A stretch of 64,000 nucleotides of DNA. Source: Halobacteriovoraceae bacterium. GTDB lineage: Bacteria; Bdellovibrionota; Bacteriovoracia; Bacteriovoracales; Bacteriovoracaceae. Of the stretch, positions 49,550 through 58,646 are shown piece by piece (positions within the stretch are counted from its first letter, which is position 1; each line of letters begins with the position of its first letter). The notes under the pieces are model-generated. The model saw only the letters and a list, made by a program, of their open reading frames with translations. It searched no databases and was not told the DNA's origin. Both the position numbers and the translations under genes were made by a program. The stretch is from positions 62,001 to 126,000 of the forward strand of contig PAVS01000007.1 of NCBI GenBank assembly GCA_002713145.1. The letters are read 5' to 3'.

Positions 49550-49963
49550 ATGACATCTATGATTCTCCTCCCTCTACTAGGGGGAATACTTATCGCAATC
49601 TCAACCACTCTCATGTTAGCTCAATTGGGTAAAATCACTGGAATAAGTGGGATCGTTTCTCACTCTTTGTCTCAATTTAAGTTAGGCAATGACTGGCGCT
49701 ATGGCTTTTTAATCGGGCTTATTTTAGGTGGTTTTGTCATCAAAATGCTTTACCCTCAGTTCTTTAGTTATCCCATCTCTGAGAATTATCTCAAACTTGC
49801 TATAGCTGGCTTGCTGGTTGGCTATGGAACTCGGCTTGGGCATGGATGTACATCTGGACACGGTGTTTGTGGAATGGCCCGAGTCGCAAAACGATCGATT
49901 GTCGCCACTTTTACTTTTATGTTATTTGGCATCATCACGGTAGCGATAGAGGGGTTATTATGA
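49550..49963 (+). CDS. YeeE/YedE-family sulfur permease, first half
   Basis: A 137-residue membrane protein of the YeeE/YedE (DUF395) family with the conserved cysteine motif GTRLGHGCTSGHGVCG near residue 95. These proteins take up thiosulfate or related sulfur, moving it via cysteine-lined pores; paired short halves are known as PmpA/PmpB. AGGA precedes the ATG. It overlaps the second half by 4 nt (ATGA at 49960) and stands directly after the FNR-type promoter. Confidence 0.87.
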   Translation: MTSMILLPLLGGILIAISTTLMLAQLGKITGISGIVSHSLSQFKLGNDWRYGFLIGLILGGFVIKMLYPQFFSYPISENYLKLAIAGLLVGYGTRLGHGCTSGHGVCGMARVAKRSIVATFTFMLFGIITVAIEGLL

Positions 49964-50352
49964 AAACGTTTTTTATTAGTCTTATTTCAGGAATTATCTT
50001 TGCCATAGGTCTCAGTATCTCTGGGATGATTAACCCTCACAAAGTGAAAGGCTTTCTCGATATCTTTGGGAATTGGGATTATTCCCTTGCTTTTGTTATG
50101 GGAGGAGCTGTTGGACTCAATTATTTTACCTTTAAATATTTTGAAAAAAAGCATGAATTAAATACTCCTACAGCTATAGATAAAAATCTTATTATCGGAT
50201 CGGCCCTATTTGGCATCGGCTGGGGACTGATTGGTATTTGCCCTGGTCCTGGAATTGTGAATCTTATTAACTTCGACTTAGGCATCTTAGTCTTTGTGGT
50301 AGCAATGCTTTTGGGGATGAGTTTATATAGAATGCAAACAGGAAAGAGATGA
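49960..50352 (+). CDS. YeeE/YedE-family sulfur permease, second half
   Basis: A 130-residue protein with the YeeE/YedE start (SGIIFAIGLSISGMINPHKV) and the second conserved cysteine in GWGLIGICPGPGIV. The start is the ATG at 49960, which overlaps the first half's stop; the frame reads further upstream but has no better start. With the preceding gene it completes a two-gene YeeE-type transporter. It overlaps the cytochrome bd gene by 4 nt. Confidence 0.86.
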   Translation: MKTFFISLISGIIFAIGLSISGMINPHKVKGFLDIFGNWDYSLAFVMGGAVGLNYFTFKYFEKKHELNTPTAIDKNLIIGSALFGIGWGLIGICPGPGIVNLINFDLGILVFVVAMLLGMSLYRMQTGKR

Positions 50353-51653
50353 CAGATTTATTGGCCGCCAGATCACAAATGGCCATCTCTCTAGGCTTCC
50401 ATATCATTTTTGCTTGTATTGGTATGGTGATGCCTTTTTTTATGTCACGAAGCTATTATAAGTTTATCAAGACTGGAGATGAGGACTATCTTAAACTCAC
50501 TAAAATGTGGATGAAAGGTGTGGCCATCTTTTTCGCCGTTGGAGCTGTGTCAGGAACATTGTTAAGCTTTGAGTTAGGTATGTTATGGCCAAACTTTATG
50601 GAAAAAGCTGGACCGATCTTTGGGATGCCTTTTTCTTATGAAGGAGCCGCATTTTTTTTAGAAGCCATCGCACTTGGTTTGTTCTTATATGGATTTGATC
50701 GACTTCCTCAAAAAATTCATTGGCTCTCAAGTCTTTTGGTGGGAGTGGCCGGAGTTTTTTCCGGGATCTTCATTGTCAGTGCCAATGCCTGGATGAACGC
50801 CCCAAGTGGTTTTGACTTTGATCCCGTGACTAAGACTTATTCAAATATTGATCCCATCGCGGCAATGTTTAATGACGCCTGGTTCACACAGGCTTTGCAT
50901 ATGACCCTGGCCGCCTTTAGCGCCACTTCAATTGCTGTCTTAGGTATTCATGCTTATCTTATTTTAAAAAATAAAAACCCCACCTTTAATCGCAAAGCTC
51001 TCTCGGTGGTATTGCCTTTTTTCGTGTTCTCCTCTTTACTTCAACCACTGAGTGGAGATTTGAGTGCCAAGGATATAGCTGTTCGTCAGCCTGAAAAGCT
51101 AGCAGCGATGGAAGCACATTTTATGACTGAAAAAGGAGCGCCGCTCATTTTAGGTGGAATTCCTGATGAAAAAAATGAAACTGTTTATTGGGCGCTTAAG
51201 ATTCCCTATGCTTTGAGTTTTTTGGCCTTTGCAGATTTTAATGCTGAAGTAAAAGGACTCAGTGACTTTCCTCAAGAAGATCGCCCTCCCGTTATGGTCA
51301 CTCATTTTGCTTTTCAAATTATGGTTGGGATTGGAAGTCTTCTTGGTCTTTTAAGCTTCATTTTTCTCATAAAATATTTCAGAAAAAAAGAACTCTATTC
51401 TCCATTTCTCTTGAAAATACTTGTCCTATTTACCCCCTTGGGTTTTTTAGCTGTTGAAGCAGGTTGGACTGTCACTGAAGTGGGGCGTCAACCCTGGATT
51501 ATATATAAAGTCATGCGAACCAGTGAGGCCTTAACTCCTATGCCAGGGATCCAATATAGCTTATATTTTTATATCCTCATGTATCTGTTTATGTCTTTTG
51601 TGGTGGGGTGGTTATTCTCAAGACAGATCAAGCGTTATCAAGGTGAAGTATGA
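50349..51653 (+). CDS. cydA: Cytochrome bd ubiquinol oxidase subunit I
   Basis: A 434-residue CydA-like protein. Haem ligand histidine H18 is in ISLGFHIIFACIG, WMKGVAIFFAVGAVSGT and SANAWMNAPSG follow, the histidine in THFAFQIMVG is present, and the conserved GRQPWIIYKVMRT lies near the C-terminus. The Q-loop is short, as in CIO-type oxidases. The enzyme couples quinol oxidation to oxygen reduction with high affinity and is tolerant of sulfide. The gene overlaps both neighbours by 4 nt. Confidence 0.93.
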   Translation: MTDLLAARSQMAISLGFHIIFACIGMVMPFFMSRSYYKFIKTGDEDYLKLTKMWMKGVAIFFAVGAVSGTLLSFELGMLWPNFMEKAGPIFGMPFSYEGAAFFLEAIALGLFLYGFDRLPQKIHWLSSLLVGVAGVFSGIFIVSANAWMNAPSGFDFDPVTKTYSNIDPIAAMFNDAWFTQALHMTLAAFSATSIAVLGIHAYLILKNKNPTFNRKALSVVLPFFVFSSLLQPLSGDLSAKDIAVRQPEKLAAMEAHFMTEKGAPLILGGIPDEKNETVYWALKIPYALSFLAFADFNAEVKGLSDFPQEDRPPVMVTHFAFQIMVGIGSLLGLLSFIFLIKYFRKKELYSPFLLKILVLFTPLGFLAVEAGWTVTEVGRQPWIIYKVMRTSEALTPMPGIQYSLYFYILMYLFMSFVVGWLFSRQIKRYQGEV

Positions 51654-52672
51654 TCTTTTTTATATTAAGTGTTCTAGGTGTGGCCTTTATTTTATATATT
51701 TTACTTGCTGGGGCAGATTTCGGTGCAGGTATTCTTCAGCTATTTAAAGGTCAGAGGAAAATTCTGGAGCAAGAAAAACTCATTGGAAAAGCAATGGGGC
51801 CGGTGTGGGAAGCAAATCATATATGGTTAATTTTGATCGTTGTGATTTTATTTGTAGGTTTTCCTCGTGTCTATACTCAATTGAGTACCTTTTTGCATAT
51901 ACCTCTTAGTTTTTTCCTTGTGGGGATAGTGGCCAGAGGATGTGCTTTTACTTTTAAGCATTACGATGCCATTCAAGATCGATCGCAAAAAGTTTATTCT
52001 TGGATTTTTAGCACTTCTAGTTTGTGGACAAGTTTTTGGTTTGGAATGATAGCAGGGAGTCTGATACTGGGTGATTTTAGACCCATTTCAACAGAATCTC
52101 ATTTTCTAGATGTCTACGTTTTTCCCTGGCTGAATGTTTTTTGCCTCTCTCTAGGTATATTTACTTGTGCTCTTTTTTGTATGTTAGCTTCCACCTTTCT
52201 CATCGCAGAGGCACAAGAGGCAGAGGTGAAAAAGATTTTTGCTAAAAGATATAAAATATCTCTGCTCGTTGCTATCGTGATAGGAGGCTTTATTTTTATG
52301 CAGGGTTTTATTTACCAGATAAAATCACTTATTTTCTTTTTTACACTTCCTACAAGTTTGCTTTTCTTTATTTTAGGGACTTTAAGCTTGGCCCTCACTT
52401 ATTTCTTTTTAACTCACCATAAATATTCATGGCTGAAATATATGAGTGTGATTCAAGTGAGCTTTATTTTTGGAGGTTGGGTTAATGCTCAATTTCCTTA
52501 TCTCTATCAACATCGAAATATGGGTGATATGAAGCTCAATATTTTACAAGCTGCAGCTCCAGATCCTACTCTCAAAGCACTAATGATCGGATTAATCATC
52601 GGACTCATTCTGATTATCCCTCCCTATATATACCTTATGTACGTGTTTAAAAAAGAAGCCATTCAAAAATAA
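51650..52672 (+). CDS. cydB: Cytochrome bd ubiquinol oxidase subunit II
   Basis: A 340-residue CydB-like membrane protein. The N-terminal ILLAGADFGAGILQL and GPVWEANHIWLILIVVILFVGFP (positions about 50-72) are diagnostic, and eight or nine helices follow. It stabilises subunit I and the proton channel. It is the last gene of the YeeE-YeeE-CydA-CydB operon. No small CydX gene is seen in the 70 nt after it, and no clear terminator is visible. Confidence 0.92.
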   Translation: MIFFILSVLGVAFILYILLAGADFGAGILQLFKGQRKILEQEKLIGKAMGPVWEANHIWLILIVVILFVGFPRVYTQLSTFLHIPLSFFLVGIVARGCAFTFKHYDAIQDRSQKVYSWIFSTSSLWTSFWFGMIAGSLILGDFRPISTESHFLDVYVFPWLNVFCLSLGIFTCALFCMLASTFLIAEAQEAEVKKIFAKRYKISLLVAIVIGGFIFMQGFIYQIKSLIFFFTLPTSLLFFILGTLSLALTYFFLTHHKYSWLKYMSVIQVSFIFGGWVNAQFPYLYQHRNMGDMKLNILQAAAPDPTLKALMIGLIIGLILIIPPYIYLMYVFKKEAIQK

Positions 52673-52744
52673 CCAAGTTTTCTTGTCGGCTTTTAAGGTT
52701 AGTGTTCAACATTTCTCACAAAATATCCGAAAAGATTATGGGTT

Positions 52745-54484
52745 ATGGGAAACAAAATAAGAAAAGCTCTATTCATAATATTGTCAGTGCTGACTTTCTC
52801 AGCAGCTTACTCCCAAGAAGGGCTTCAACAAGCAGCGGATAGTGCTCTTAAATCTGTCTTGGCTTCTGATTACAAGGTTAATAATTATAATCTTATTCAT
52901 GGGACCTTTAACTATAATGATAGAACCTATAATTTAAGTGACTTCCCTAATTACATCCCTTTTATTTTTGAATCTAAACGCTTAAATAACTCCCAGAGAA
53001 AGCTGATCCTCAGCGATTATATTAGGAAAAATAAAGATTACCTACGTTCAAAGAAAAAATTTAATAGAAAATTTTGTCGCAATAAAAATAGCCAAAAATG
53101 CAGAGAGGCCCTGGCCAAGAAAGCCGAAGTCACAAGGTCACTTGAAATTGCTCTCACGCTTATTGATGATCAAACTCATTTTGTACCTTATTGCCGGAAT
53201 TTAGCTGAAGAGATCTGGCCTGAAGCCAACGACCTTTTAGAGAGTTTATCTGAGGTGAGCACCGCTCAAAACTGTAATGAGCTATCTCCTGGTTCAAAAA
53301 GATTAATGCAGGATAGTCGCTCAGAGTTTTTACTTGAAAGAGAAGAAAATGGAGATTATGTTGCCACACTCAATTTAGATTTTTATACAGAATCAACGGA
53401 TTCAAATTTACAAAATCTCCCTGCCTCATTGCGAGCAAGAACGAACGAATGCCTAAGTTTAGTTAATAATTATATGACGGGTCCAGATGGTTCAAAGCTA
53501 AAGATAAAAGTTCTAGACCCAAGAAGTGCAGAGTCTAGCATCTCAGATGATTATAGACCATCGGTTTCTCGCATTGAAGCCCTCGCTGGCGGCAATGGTT
53601 TTGCTGATACAGCTAATATTGGTATCGAGAGCGGCTGTGGTACTATTTTACACGAACTGCTTCATCACCTGGGGCTTCATGATGAATACTACGATGGCCA
53701 TACTCAAAGTGATGGGACTCAATGGGGGAGATGCCGAGTTGTGAGTCAACAGGACTCAATCATGAATAATGCTTTTATGCTCCACCAAGTCATCCCAAGA
53801 AAGTCCACATGTGAATGTGATCAAAGTTGCCAAAATATTATAAACGGTACTGATGAGCAGATTAAGAATATTTATTTGGGGGTAAAAGCTAGAGAGGTTC
53901 TGCTTAATTATCCCGTCTTCTATTCTTTTCAAACAGGAGAGAAGAACTGCTCATTTTCTCAGTATCAGATGGTTGAAGATATTCGTGCTATGAACTCACC
54001 TAACCAATCACTTATTTTAAAAAGTGAAAGTGAAACAGGTTTTTTACTTGAAGAAAGAAAAGTGATGAATAACGGAACTGTTTTTAAAAGAGATGTGCAA
54101 TGCAAATGTCAAAGTTTTTGGCAAGAAGGTTGTACGCAAGCTATTGAGAGAGTGAAAAACTGGACAGCAACTCCTCGTCGCTCGGCTTTTTGCCCAAGTC
54201 ATGATGGAAATTTATATGGTTATCAATACGAGAATTATAATGAGAACTTAGGTCAAGAGATTGAACCTCAGTTAAATGGCTCAAGTCTGGTGTTCAGCAA
54301 TGAACCCTATCTTCCGAGCTTGCTCTTGCCTAATCAATTTAAAAGAGTTCTCTATGGAGAGTGTCCAGGAAAGTCCGGTGGATATAATGAATGTGGTGAC
54401 TGGTCTTATACTCCCCAGAATAAAACTTGTGAAGTGGCGACTCAGTGCCAAGATCCAAGCTATTTTCAAGGAACATTTGATTAG
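52745..54484 (+). CDS. Large secreted zinc metalloprotease
   Basis: A 579-residue protein with a signal peptide (cut near AAYS-QEG) and a zinc motif HELLHHLGLHDEYYD starting at H303: HExxHxxGxxD, with the third ligand Asp. Cysteine-rich segments follow (CECDQSCQ, CKCQSFWQEGC), suggesting disulfide-locked surface domains. A metalloprotease exported to the envelope or outside is the best reading; a predatory or degradative role cannot be judged. It stands alone after cydAB, and its stop overlaps the convergent secreted gene by 4 nt. Confidence 0.78.
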   Translation: MGNKIRKALFIILSVLTFSAAYSQEGLQQAADSALKSVLASDYKVNNYNLIHGTFNYNDRTYNLSDFPNYIPFIFESKRLNNSQRKLILSDYIRKNKDYLRSKKKFNRKFCRNKNSQKCREALAKKAEVTRSLEIALTLIDDQTHFVPYCRNLAEEIWPEANDLLESLSEVSTAQNCNELSPGSKRLMQDSRSEFLLEREENGDYVATLNLDFYTESTDSNLQNLPASLRARTNECLSLVNNYMTGPDGSKLKIKVLDPRSAESSISDDYRPSVSRIEALAGGNGFADTANIGIESGCGTILHELLHHLGLHDEYYDGHTQSDGTQWGRCRVVSQQDSIMNNAFMLHQVIPRKSTCECDQSCQNIINGTDEQIKNIYLGVKAREVLLNYPVFYSFQTGEKNCSFSQYQMVEDIRAMNSPNQSLILKSESETGFLLEERKVMNNGTVFKRDVQCKCQSFWQEGCTQAIERVKNWTATPRRSAFCPSHDGNLYGYQYENYNENLGQEIEPQLNGSSLVFSNEPYLPSLLLPNQFKRVLYGECPGKSGGYNECGDWSYTPQNKTCEVATQCQDPSYFQGTFD

Positions 54485-55617
54485 AGAAAATTCATTCTGA
54501 TGGTGAAATCTTTTTCTCCATTTCCTTTAATAGATATGCTTTGGTTAAAAGTCTTTGATTGATATTCAAAGGTGACGGTTTTAAAGAAGTTGGTAAACCA
54601 GAGAATTCTGTTATGAGCAAAATAGTTAAAATAGGCTTGATGATAATCACGAGCAAATGTTGAGTCTTGAAACATCGTCCCTAAAACGTTTGACTTACGG
54701 ATGATTGATCTCGGAATACTAAGACCTTGAGCAAATGTTTTTTTCTGAACCACAATAGCATCAGTGATGTAATCCAAGTTCAAGCTTTGCGTCGAGGGGC
54801 TTTTAATAAAAGCCTCGATCATATGAGCGGTATTGCTCAGCATACAATAATTATGGTTCCCACCGGTATATGTAATCGTCGTTTCTGGCTCAGTAATTAT
54901 ATATTCATTATGACCAGAAGGACTGACCAGAACCGCTGTCTCTTTGGGGAGCTTGAGATCAATTATACTGAGATTTCTATTTCTTAAATAGGACCCACCA
55001 TTCTGAATAAACATTCCGGGGTCTGCAAGAGAGGCTTTCATATAAGTATCATCTAATAAAACAACCTGTTGTTTCGATGGGTCAGAGAGTTTTTCTTCGA
55101 CGATTGTTTTTGTTGCACCACTATAGTCATAATTAAAATAGGGGTGAACATTTATATGAACTTCAGGTTGAGTGAGTGCATGGTATTTTTCAACCGCAGT
55201 TTCCATCCAACACTTGAGGTTTTTGATATTAATTTTCTGAGCAAAGCTAGAGTGAGAACTAGCAAAGTTGAGCATTTTAACTTTATAGCCTCGGTATTTC
55301 TCTGATTTGATTTGAGCTGAAATCTTTTCTGAAGCATCTTTTGAGCTAAGAGTCGCGTTATTTTCTCGGTCAACTTTGATAGCGAATTCAGTTTGGTTGG
55401 CCACAAAATGAACTTTGACATATTTATTTTTAATGAATTCCTCAGAAAGTTTATTCGCTTTGTAAGTGGGTGAGTCATTTAAATATTCACAACCAATACT
55501 GATTGAATTATTGACTCTTTCATGTGCAAGGGGGGCTTGAGTCGCCAGTTGCGCATGAGCAGAAAAAGTAAAACTAACTGTAAGTAGGGTCACTAAACTC
55601 AAAGCATTCATTTTCAT
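54481..55617 (-). CDS. Secreted hypothetical protein, 378 aa
   Basis: I do not recognise this protein. It has a signal peptide (cut near AHA-QLA), a mature part with beta-rich runs such as EVHINVHPYFNYDYSG, VVLLDDTYMKASLADPG, ETAVLVSPSGHNEYIITEP and TITYTGGNHNYCMLSN, and a C-terminal ITMRMNFL-like end that hints at outer-membrane or exported localisation. The three cysteines include C of NYCML. It overlaps the metalloprotease gene tail-to-tail. It could be a protease partner or substrate, with no direct support. Confidence 0.65.
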   Translation of the reverse strand: MKMNALSLVTLLTVSFTFSAHAQLATQAPLAHERVNNSISIGCEYLNDSPTYKANKLSEEFIKNKYVKVHFVANQTEFAIKVDRENNATLSSKDASEKISAQIKSEKYRGYKVKMLNFASSHSSFAQKINIKNLKCWMETAVEKYHALTQPEVHINVHPYFNYDYSGATKTIVEEKLSDPSKQQVVLLDDTYMKASLADPGMFIQNGGSYLRNRNLSIIDLKLPKETAVLVSPSGHNEYIITEPETTITYTGGNHNYCMLSNTAHMIEAFIKSPSTQSLNLDYITDAIVVQKKTFAQGLSIPRSIIRKSNVLGTMFQDSTFARDYHQAYFNYFAHNRILWFTNFFKTVTFEYQSKTFNQSISIKGNGEKDFTIRMNFL

Positions 55618-55741
55618 GTTTTTCTCCGTATCAACAATAATACTTTGCCTTAAAAATTTCGGGGAAAAATCTCAAAAGAATGTAAATTTTACTTAGCTCT
55701 TTACATAATTTTAGCTAGAATAAAGCTTTTGAGGAGTTTAA

Positions 55742-56611
55742 ATGGAGCCTTTTTTTAATTACATTTCTACATTAGCGATCCAATACCCTTTTATAAAAAC
55801 AATACTTTATACGTTGTTAATGGTGATCTTTTTTGGTGTCCTCAAGAAAATTCTGAATACTTCTATCAACAAAAAAAAGATCTCCAAGCCTGAAAAATTA
55901 ATCCTCAAAAAGAAAGCTACTCGCTATCTCATTTACGGTCTTTTTACCTGTAGTTTTTTATTATGGTTTGCTCAGCTGCAAGTCTTTTTTGTCTCACTCA
56001 TCGCAGTTGCAGCAGCCATTGTTATTGCCCTTAAAGAATTGATCATGTGTTTAACAGGGGGAATTCTTATCAATATCTCAAATATATTTAAAAGTGGGCA
56101 AAGGATAGAGATTGACGAGTACAGGGGTTTTGTTATTGAGAAGAATTTACTCACAACTAAAATCCTAGAAATTGGCCCTGAAAAAAACTCTCAACAAACG
56201 ACAGGCGATGTCATTTCACTTCCCAATAGTCTGATGCTCTCCCAAGGTCTAAAAAATGAGTCTTATTTTAAAGGCTACTCAATAAAATCATTTAATTTCA
56301 AGATCAAAGATGTAGATAAATTAGAGGATTTTGAAAAAAGACTTCTCACTCTTGCCTCCGATTATTGTTCAGGATACCTCGACGATGCCAAAAAAAATAT
56401 TAGCAAGTTTTGTGAAAAAGAAGGAGTGATTGTTCCTTCTTTGGATCCCAGAACAAAACTTCTGGTTGAAGATGGAGAGGAATTTTCTGTTTTACTCAAA
56501 CTTCCGGTACAAAATTCTGATATTCCTAATATTGAACAAAAGCTCAATCGTTTCTACCTAGATTGGAGAATCCAACAGCAAAAAAAACATGGTCAATTTA
56601 GCGAATATTAA
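55742..56611 (+). CDS. MscS-family mechanosensitive channel
   Basis: A 289-residue channel. N-terminal helices (FIKTILYTLLMVIFFGVL; YLIYGLFTCSFLLWFAQLQV) lead to the pore helix VAAAIVIALKELIMCLTGG, then FKSGQRIEIDEYRGFVIEKN as the beta-domain. The C-terminal alpha/beta part is present and it ends shortly after. It is the second MscS-type gene here, and its length is similar to E. coli MscS. It precedes the RimK genes by 122 nt without an obvious terminator. Confidence 0.85.
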   Translation: MEPFFNYISTLAIQYPFIKTILYTLLMVIFFGVLKKILNTSINKKKISKPEKLILKKKATRYLIYGLFTCSFLLWFAQLQVFFVSLIAVAAAIVIALKELIMCLTGGILINISNIFKSGQRIEIDEYRGFVIEKNLLTTKILEIGPEKNSQQTTGDVISLPNSLMLSQGLKNESYFKGYSIKSFNFKIKDVDKLEDFEKRLLTLASDYCSGYLDDAKKNISKFCEKEGVIVPSLDPRTKLLVEDGEEFSVLLKLPVQNSDIPNIEQKLNRFYLDWRIQQQKKHGQFSEY

Positions 56612-56733
56612 TTTGAAGAAAAATATCGCACCGTTTAATCACTAAATTATTTATATTTTACAAAATTTATTAAAGTTTTATTTTTGTAATAATGCTACAT
56701 TCTTTTTTATGTCCATAAACGAATGGGAGCTTT

Positions 56734-57627
56734 ATGAAGTTTGTGATTTTATCTATTAATAAATCCTTATACTCTACCAAGAGACTCGTAGAAGAGATCA
56801 AAGAGCGTGGTCATAAGGTCGAAGTCATCGATCCTACTAAATGTTATATGGATGTATGCTCTGGTGCTCCGATGGTTCATTATATGAAAAAAAAGTTACA
56901 TAATGTCGATGCCGTCATCCCAAGAATTGGAGCAAGTATAAGTAGCTATGGGATGGCCATTGTCAGGCAATTTGAAATGATGGGTGTCTACTGTCTTAAT
57001 TCATCAAATGCCATAGGTCGCTCTAGGGATAAATTAAGGTCTTTGCAAATTCTGTCACAAAAAAACTTACCCCTTCCTAAAACAGGTTTTGCCCATTCAA
57101 CTCAACAAACAGAAAGTCTTATGAATTTGGTGGGGGGAGCCCCTATGGTAGTGAAGCTTTTAGAAGGATCCCAAGGCAGAGGAGTTGTGTTGGGAGAGAC
57201 TGAAAAAGCCTCTGAGAGTTTAATTGATGCTTTTCGTGAACTCAATGCCAACTTTTTAGTTCAAGAATTTATAAAAGACGCTAATGGCTCAGATATCAGA
57301 TGTTTTGTTGTCGGAGATAAAGTTGTTGGCACCATGATGAGGCAAGCAAAAGAAGGTGAGTTTCGTTCAAATATCCATAGGGGAGGGGTAGGTATTCCTA
57401 TCAAAATCACCGCTGAAGAAAGAAAAGTTGCCCTTAATGCAGCTCGGGCCATGAGGCTCAATGTCGCTGGAGTTGATATTATCCGCTCAGCAAGTGGGCC
57501 AAAAATATTAGAGGTTAACTCTTCTCCGGGACTTGAGGGAATTGAAGGATGTACCGAAAAAAATATTGCAGGAAAGATAATTGAATATATTATCGATAAC
57601 TATCAGAATGTAAAAAAGGATAATTAA
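56734..57627 (+). CDS. rimK: RimK-family ATP-grasp ligase
   Basis: A 297-residue ATP-grasp ligase of the RimK group: [20 protein letters not shown] at the start, then [69 protein letters not shown] and the metal-binding [12 protein letters not shown]. RimK adds glutamate residues to the C-terminus of ribosomal protein S6 in E. coli. The gene is followed after 2 nt by a desuccinylase/aspartoacylase-like gene, a recurring pair. A different acceptor protein is possible. Confidence 0.92.
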   Translation: MKFVILSINKSLYSTKRLVEEIKERGHKVEVIDPTKCYMDVCSGAPMVHYMKKKLHNVDAVIPRIGASISSYGMAIVRQFEMMGVYCLNSSNAIGRSRDKLRSLQILSQKNLPLPKTGFAHSTQQTESLMNLVGGAPMVVKLLEGSQGRGVVLGETEKASESLIDAFRELNANFLVQEFIKDANGSDIRCFVVGDKVVGTMMRQAKEGEFRSNIHRGGVGIPIKITAEERKVALNAARAMRLNVAGVDIIRSASGPKILEVNSSPGLEGIEGCTEKNIAGKIIEYIIDNYQNVKKDN

Positions 57628-57629
57628 CA

Positions 57630-58634
57630 TTGAATAAAGACATCTATGAAATAAATGTTAATGATTTTGAGGTAGGTAAACCCAAAACGGAATATGTGAT
57701 TTTTCCCTCCTTCTACGGTATGCAAAGAGTAAGGGCCCCCTTATACGTCTATAGGGCCACAAAAGAAATCTCTCCTTGTGTCGTCGTGACTGCTTGTATC
57801 CATGGAGATGAAATAAATGGGATGCGTATCGCTCAAGCTCTCATGACAGAGAAGTTTAAACTCTCTCAAGGTACTTTGATTATTCTTCCTATGGTCAATA
57901 TCTATGGTTTTTTTAATAAGCTAAGGTATCTACCAGACCGCAAGGATTTAAATCGTTGTTTTCCAGGGAATATGAAGGGAAGTTTTGGTTCTCGTTTTGC
58001 TCATTTTATTTTTCAGAATATTACAAAATATGGTGATGTTTTCATCGATCTCCACTCCGGTGGTCCTGGTCGATTCAATATTCCACAGATCAGATGTGAC
58101 TTAGAATTGAGCGAAGTCAATTCGATTATTGAAGATATTAGTATTCCTTTGGTCGCCAACAGCACTCTTAGAGATGGATCTCTGAGGGAGGCCATAAATG
58201 ACCTCAAAAAGCCTTGTATTGTTTTTGAGGGAGGAGAAGGACTAAGAGTTGATCCTGTCATTACCAAATATGGAGTGAATTTAGTTAAAAGTATCCTGGC
58301 CCATTATGATATGATTTCTGAAGCAGCGGAGTTTAATGAAGATAAATTTATTATTCATAAAACGAAGTGGATAAGGGCCAAACAAGGTGGAATTTTCTTA
58401 AGTAAATCTCAATATGGTAAAGTTGTCAGAAAAGGTGAAGTTCTGGGAGAAATACGCCATATGACAGGAGAGCTTGCCACTACGATCAAAATGGAGAAAG
58501 ACGGTGTCATACTAGGTATGTGTAGTACGGCCTTGATTATGTCAGGAGACGCTTTATTTAATGTCGGTATTCTTGGAGATACCTCTATTGATGATGAGGA
58601 AGAATTTTTTGATTACTTTGACTTTGAAATGTAA
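57630..58634 (+). CDS. Succinylglutamate desuccinylase/aspartoacylase-family protein
   Basis: A 334-residue zinc hydrolase-like protein. Zinc ligands are in ACIHGDEINGMRIA (H and E), a further histidine in FIDLHSGGPG, and RKDLNRCFPGNMKGS carries the substrate arginine. The C-terminal part (IRAKQGGIFLSKSQYGKVVRKG) is a lipoyl-like barrel. Known relatives release acyl groups from amino acids. The start is TTG at 57630, with AAAGGA about 9 nt upstream; no better start is in frame. It follows RimK by 2 nt, suggesting action on the same glutamyl substrates. Confidence 0.85.
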   Translation: MNKDIYEINVNDFEVGKPKTEYVIFPSFYGMQRVRAPLYVYRATKEISPCVVVTACIHGDEINGMRIAQALMTEKFKLSQGTLIILPMVNIYGFFNKLRYLPDRKDLNRCFPGNMKGSFGSRFAHFIFQNITKYGDVFIDLHSGGPGRFNIPQIRCDLELSEVNSIIEDISIPLVANSTLRDGSLREAINDLKKPCIVFEGGEGLRVDPVITKYGVNLVKSILAHYDMISEAAEFNEDKFIIHKTKWIRAKQGGIFLSKSQYGKVVRKGEVLGEIRHMTGELATTIKMEKDGVILGMCSTALIMSGDALFNVGILGDTSIDDEEEFFDYFDFEM

Positions 58635-58646
58635 ACTAAGTCATAC

